Source: Darksidea phi
Taxonomy: Eukaryota > Ascomycota > Dothideomycetes > Pleosporales > Lentitheciaceae
Direction: 5' to 3'
Assembly: GCA_030770425.1 (NCBI GenBank)
Contig: JASJFT010000003.1
Span: forward strand, 62,001-126,000
DNA length: 64,000 nucleotides
Part shown: positions 59,064 through 64,000 of the stretch, in pieces
Layout: each line of letters opens with the position of its first letter
Numbering within the stretch: position 1 is the stretch's first letter
Notes under the pieces: generated by a model
Told to the model about the DNA's origin: nothing
Databases searched by the model: none
Seen by the model: only the letters and a program-made list of their open reading frames with translations
Position numbers and translations under genes: made by a program

Positions 59064-62000
59064 CGACATTTCGACACCGAACTACTAAGACTAAAAGACG
59101 TTTTTGGGGTCACAACCTCAGCATTTAGCGTCTGCGTCAGCATCTGAACACTAAAAGTATCCCTCCCCCCATCTCTGACTACGGAACTCCTCAATATGGT
59201 TCCTCGTTGAGTGCTGTCTCATGATAAGAGCAGATGCCTCATTTAATACCAAATAGGAAAAAGATCTATCCAAGATCTGAGCAGCGAGTCGATGTGGAAG
59301 AGTGGTGTGTGAGGCATACCGCAATGCGACATACCGGATCGACGGCGGCTTTCGGACAGGATCGACCTCTTGGACCCCTCATGCGCCATCTACCATGCGC
59401 CATCTACCATGCGCCATCTACCATGCGCCATTTACCTACGCGCCTTCTTGTCTGAGGAACACTACTTGCGAACTTATCTTTCCCCGCGACAGTCGTGTGA
59501 GAGATCCCAAGCGACGTCCACCGCCGGATACAGTTTGTTCTTTTCGCTTTCTCCTTCCCCCTGTCCCTATTCTCCAATGCTCTATTTTGCTGTGTCGATG
59601 TGTTTTTGGAAATGGGCGGCCATAATTTGTCCACAGAATTTTGGGCCGCCCTTTGTTAACATTTCAGGGTTCTTGACCGCGTGCTGTGGATTTCCGACTC
59701 CGAGCCCTCGCGCCTCCCCACTGCAGCATTTATTCGTGCTGATGCTCGTCGTGAACGGCCGTTTTATCACCAACTAACAGTACAACCACGCTACACTAAT
59801 CTCCTCCCTACAGGATGCATTTAGATTGACCATAGCAGAGTTAACGGGCCAGGGCGGATAAGTGTTCTTCTATAGCACGTAGATAGCTGCGAGTATCAAT
59901 ATTAGATCTCTTCTACGATGTCTACCGATATCATGCATTATGTTCGATTGCTGTTTCTTTTTGATATATCCGCACACTGCTCCAAAGTAGTTGTTAGGGC
60001 GAGGCGATGTAATTTGGCGTTTTCTAATACATCCGCTGAAGCAGCTGGAGACGGCAGTTTCGAATTAAAAAGGAAATGCTGGAGTGTTTTTCTTCGAGAA
60101 AAGCAGCGATAAGCATATCCCTAAATAGAGTATATCGAGTTTTCGTGCTGATCGAAACTAGCAACTAGCACCATGTATCATGGTATGCGCACGAAGGCTT
60201 ACAAGACAATCTTCCTCACACCATACTTATCTCTTTATCATCACTCCCTTGGACCGTTAGCGGCACTGGGCACCGGAATCTTTTAATGCTCAGTGCTAGT
60301 CATCAAGTTCTAAGTCGCGATAGCCTAACCCGGCATGTCGAGTTCCTTAAGATGCGGTAAATTGCAGTTCAACGAGCTTGATATACAAGAGCGCCCGGGT
60401 TCGAGGATGTTAGACGTTGGGATCAATCTCCTCCTCGCGATCCTCCCCTATCCTTAACTCTACGACCCCTTCGTTACACCGTCAATGCGCCCTTCAAGGC
60501 GACCCAACATTGCACACGTATACTGTATCCCGAGCGCCGCCGAGTGTCCTGTTTGCAATTTCTTGCAGGGTCCTATGGGTGAAAGGGTCGCGGTGGTCAT
60601 CTTTGTATCGTCGTATGCATGCTGATGGACTGAGGCGTTTCTTGTGCAGGGATTGGTGGAGTTGGGATGGGACAAGGTAGCTATAATTGCGAGCAGGATT
60701 TTGATTGGTGAGACTGATTGTATCGTAACCACGCGTCGGGTTCAGCTCCCTAGCACTGAAGGCCAACCACGCGTACGAACGGGGTGTAGCTCGCGACGCT
60801 AGATAAGACGAATTTAATTTGGTTATGTACCCTTGTCTTGCGTAAGGCGTTGATGTTGTTGGTTGCTACTAGGCTTGCAACTGAAATGGGCATCAATTCG
60901 AAGCAGAGTTGGAACTACATTTTCGAAAACCCTGTCTGTGATCTAATAGGGCTAAACTAGAATAGTAAAGCCTTGTGCATCAAAATACTGAATTTTATAA
61001 GACAAGTGTTCTACGATTAGCGTCATGATTTGTGCGTGATGGTCTTTTTTCTGTCTCCATACAATAAATTCCTCTAATTTTCCGTGTACATGCGACAATC
61101 TGCATACCGAAAGTTATGTCTACCGGGACCGAAGTTTCTGCGCCACTTCCTAAAGGCGTTGCATGTCAGACGGAACGCAGCGGTGCGGCACGGCACGCTC
61201 GTTACCCGTAGCCTCCCCACAACCCATGCAGCGACAATACTCGGTACCGCACTTGCCATCGTGTTTCACACATCCCGTTCCAACATTCTCCCTTCGATTC
61301 TCACGCCTTTCCTCTTCTCTTTCTCTCTAGTCATCAGCTGAACTGTTTAATTAAACTCCGAAATTAGACACAACATTCCCTGGTAAACGCCCCTAATCGG
61401 CCTTGCCTGCGCGCTCATGAGGCGACAGAACTCTGTGGTTCCACGTCGGTCGTGTTAGTTGTTGAGCGATGAAGTTCATAGCTACCAATAAATTTAGTGC
61501 TCTTCCATTCGCTTGATTGTATTGTTGTGGCTGTACCTGCAAGCCACCGAGCGGCTGAGTTGTCCACAAATGTTACACAGTTCGATGCCTAGCCTCCACA
61601 GGCTCAGCTGGCGGTGCTATATCACCCCATATTGACAGTTGCGCAAACATTGAAAATTTAACACACACTCTAATCGCACGTGATCTAAGTAAAAAGCAAG
61701 TTACATATCTATTTAATACATGTAGGAGTGAAGGCTTAAGCACGTGATAAGTTGAATTGCCTATGCTTTTATCTCAACTTGTGCGGAGGACATGCTTTGA
61801 ACACGAAAAATAGATCTCAGCCTCGTAGCCGCGGAAAAATGCTAGTCAATTCGTTAACAACAAGGAAAGTTCCAGTGCTGGCGCGTAGCCACAAGGCTTC
61901 AGCTGAATACTATTTATGTAATAGCGTATCAGCCGCATGCTCGCGTGACCCCTGACAGTAGGCAGGTCCACATACTTCGTGCTACCTCTCCGATATTTAA

Positions 62001-62132
62001 TTCCTTCCTACGAGGCTCCGTGTGGTGATGGAGTTCAAGGGCAGTATTCAGTACGTTTTTGGTTGATTGAACGTGTGCCCAGGTTGCATCGCGTGACTTA
62101 AAGAAAGACCGTTGCATTGTTCCAGGTGACCA
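59064..62132. other. Large gene-poor intergenic region
   Basis: About 3.07 kb. Apart from the tandem repeat at 59380-59435, only short frames without motifs on both strands. AT content is normal to slightly high, and there is no clear RIP signature. No tRNA fold seen. Confidence 0.45.
59380..59435 (+). repeat. 14-bp tandem repeat, four copies
   Basis: Three identical copies of catgcgccatctac and one copy with a single C-to-T change (catgcgccatttac), head to tail, about 320 nt downstream of the ThrE-like stop codon. Confidence 0.95.
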
Positions 62133-63282
62133 ATGGCCACAGAAGAGAATAAGTGCGGCTTTGAAGGCAATGCCGACATGTACGGCATGGGTAAGTCGTC
62201 AACTGTACCATTTCAAGTAACCTTCCTTACAACCACAGGTATCCGTATCGGCTACTATCTTCAGTGGTACGGGGCCATACTCGCTGCTTGGATCGCGCCG
62301 ACGGAAGCGCAAGATTTGCGCTTAGCGAACTCGCTCTTCGTGACGGCCACCTTCCTCGCGCTCGTCATTTTAACGGTCAAAGACCATGATCCTAGCGAAA
62401 TGCCTATCGTCGAGACATACATCATCTTGTTTCTAGCCTTCGGATCCTATTTGGGCCTTGTACCAATCTACGTCTGGCGCGCAGTCACCTGTTCCAATCC
62501 GTCATTGGATCCGATGCGCTTTCCGAGGGTGAAGCCTGGACGAGTCTACAGCGTCTTCAACACTGTAGTTCTTGTCATGGTGCTTATATTTCAACTTTGG
62601 TACTGGGTGCGCCAGGTGCCGAAACTGAAGGCTGAGGAATGCGAGCAGTATGGCTTCTTTTTCTGGAAGTTCGTATTGCACGACAAGGTGTTTATGGCGC
62701 TCAACATCGTACCGTCAGTGTTTTTGCTCGGTATATGCCTGCACGCAGTTGCGAAGATTGGGTGGAAGATCATGAAGAAGCGAAACCAAGGGTATCAGAG
62801 CCAGATATATCAACCCTTAGATGTTATATCGTAAGTACGACAGTCTTGCACAGTCGACTCAACTAACGCATGTGTCTAGCCCACGGCGCAAATACATCCT
62901 CCAGATCCTTCACTCCGCCTCCCAATGCATCGTTGCAACCGTTGTCATTGTGGGTGTCGAGTTTACAATTATCTGGAACAAAATCGACGGCGTGCACGAC
63001 ATTTCTTCCGCTGGCCAAACTATCCCTCTCTTTCTTGGTATTGCTTCGGTGTCCACGGTGTTTTACGTGCGCTTTTTAAAGAAGGATACGGTCCAGCTGT
63101 TAGGGGATGGTGACACTGGCAAACCGCAAGCGCCCACTGGTCTGGAGATGGGAGCGACGGGAAGTAACACAGCATATTATGGCCACAGTGGGATGCAAGC
63201 ACCTGCTTCAGCAGTCCATGTGTCCGCGTGGGATGATATTCCTGGTGCTGCTCGGGCAGGAGGGCATACACATTACCGTTGA
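62133..63282 (+). CDS. Unknown multi-TM fungal membrane protein
   Basis: Exons 62133-62190, 62239-62830 and 62880-63282 join in frame to 350 aa; introns 48 and 49 nt. The short first exon gives MATEENKCGFEGNADMYGMG, a cytosol- or lumen-facing Cys/Gly motif, then RIGYYLQWYGAILAAW. About seven hydrophobic segments: near 23-40, 48-65, 78-98, 125-148, 175-200, 228-250 and 258-280. The C-terminal 60 residues are Gly/Ala/Pro-rich and hydrophilic. No named family is recognised; the layout resembles uncharacterised seven-TM proteins in filamentous ascomycetes. The first intron is 48 nt and stop-free in frame, so read-through would add 16 residues. Confidence 0.72.
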
Positions 63283-63457
63283 GAATTTCGGACTTGGGAA
63301 GTGGACCGGACGTGAAAAGATTCAGAAGCCATTTGTGGTCTTCAATTCGATAGACCATTATATATCTGAGACAACATGTATGATTAATTCTAGCTATCAA
63401 ACATAACCTGCATCATCAAGTTCGTCCCAAAACATGAGTGTTATGCCAAGCAACATC
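63283..63457. other. Short convergent spacer
   Basis: 175 nt between the 3' ends of the membrane protein and the oxidoreductase genes; nothing seen. Confidence 0.5.
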
Positions 63458-64000
63458 TTAGTTCGCTGCAGCTAGAGTTCCGTTACGCGCCTCTTCCATC
63501 ATCGATAGGTAGAGACGTCTAGCGGCAGGAGCGGCAGAAACCGCAGGGTCCGCTCCTCCGAAAGCTTCGGCCAGGGTAGCAGCAGGCGGGTAAATCAAGG
63601 TGCCGTTTATAAACTCCTTCAGATACTTGGCTTCGGCGCCTTTGAAGATTACCTTGCGCTCCCAGCCTTCGCCGATGACAGCCCCAAACGACCCAAGGTC
63701 CAAGCAGGTCCCATAGTATGGCTGAGAGTACGGAGTCATGCCAATTCCGAGGAGGTCGGCCGCAGCGTTATGACCTGCTGCTGTTCCCTGCGGCATCGCG
63801 TGCTGGCAAGACATCAAGCTACAGTTTCCCTTGTCGTCCGTGGCCGCAAATGCAGCGTCTCCTGTTGCAAAAATCTCTTTGGCGGAGAGCGTCCGCAGAT
63901 AACTGTCCACAAGCAAGCGCCCGAGTTGGTCCTTCTCTCCGGGTATCTGCTTATTCAGCTCATTCGCTAACATGCCGGCCGTCCAGACAGCAGTTAGAGT
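63458..64000 (-). CDS. NADH dehydrogenase-like FAD oxidoreductase, 3' part
   Basis: Partial: the gene continues past the right edge. 180 codons are visible. Reading from the edge: TLTAVWTAGML, the 'v.WtAG' turn of two-dinucleotide-binding flavoproteins; then GRLLVDSYLRT, EIFATGDAAFAATDDKGN (the second FAD-binding motif with the GD pair), and SCQHAMPQGTAAGHNAAADL, typical of type II NADH dehydrogenase-like enzymes. The C terminus (YGTCLDLGSFGAVIGEGW, then ERKVIFKGAEAKYLKEFING and YPP) resembles bacterial-type members more than classical mitochondrial external NADH dehydrogenases. No mitochondrial or membrane anchor can be judged, because the N terminus is missing. Confidence 0.82.
   Translation of the reverse strand, partial: TLTAVWTAGMLANELNKQIPGEKDQLGRLLVDSYLRTLSAKEIFATGDAAFAATDDKGNCSLMSCQHAMPQGTAAGHNAAADLLGIGMTPYSQPYYGTCLDLGSFGAVIGEGWERKVIFKGAEAKYLKEFINGTLIYPPAATLAEAFGGADPAVSAAPAARRLYLSMMEEARNGTLAAAN

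Noticed and set aside
59380..59435. CRISPR-like array
   Set aside because: The 14-mers are directly adjacent with no spacers, and the genome is fungal.
60385..60415. tRNA-like B-box (gggttcgagg)
   Set aside because: No acceptor stem, A-box or cloverleaf could be formed around it.

Overview
This window comes from a filamentous ascomycete (Pezizomycotina), most likely a Dothideomycete such as a member of the Pleosporales. The evidence is many short introns (about 45-110 nt), a Zn2Cys6 regulator, an alpha-1,3-glucan synthase, a GH115 enzyme, and decayed HET and NLR-type allorecognition genes in AT-rich sequence that has lost CpA/TpG, the mark of repeat-induced point mutation (RIP). Exon joins were worked out by hand from splice signals, reading phase and family motifs. 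For all the main spliced genes the summed exons are an exact multiple of three.

Layout. 0.6-2.3 kb: MFS transporter (-). 4.5-11.7 kb: complete 2,390-aa alpha-1,3-glucan synthase (-) with a GC-AG intron and a TATA box. 12.1-13.7 kb: two tentative small genes (-) around a strong G-quadruplex motif. 15.4-17.6 kb: Zn2Cys6 factor (+). 18.0-20.7 kb: orphan low-complexity protein with a cysteine knot of residues (-). 21.6-24.2 kb: cullin-1 (-). 25.5-26.1 kb: cupin (+) with extreme strand skew. 26.3-29.2 kb: divergent pair, a mitochondrial K+/H+ exchange-related protein (-) and an Srf1-like phospholipase D regulator (+). 30.2-31.1 kb: EIRN-motif protein (+) with a second probable GC-AG intron. 31.5-34.5 kb: secreted GH115 alpha-glucuronidase (-). 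35.6-37.7 kb: unknown membrane protein (+).

37.9-47.2 kb is an accessory, decaying compartment. It holds a gene fragment, an NB-ARC/TPR (NLR-like) pseudogene with six in-frame stops, RIP-altered repeats, and a HET-domain pseudogene split by an insertion of about 1 kb flanked by a 14-bp direct repeat. Beyond it lies conserved housekeeping sequence: CENP-L/Fta1 (-) head-to-head with the Hsp110 chaperone hsp88 (+), an SDR (-), a TatD/Scn1-type hydrolase (+), a ThrE/Prm10-type membrane protein (+), an unknown multi-TM protein (+), and the 3' part of an NADH dehydrogenase-like flavoprotein (-) that runs off the right edge.

No operon-like or biosynthetic cluster logic is visible. The strongest functional themes are cell-wall polysaccharide synthesis (AGS), plant cell-wall breakdown (GH115), ubiquitin ligase scaffolding (cullin), protein folding (Hsp88) and a dead self/non-self recognition locus (HET plus NLR). 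No tRNA, rRNA or CRISPR was found.
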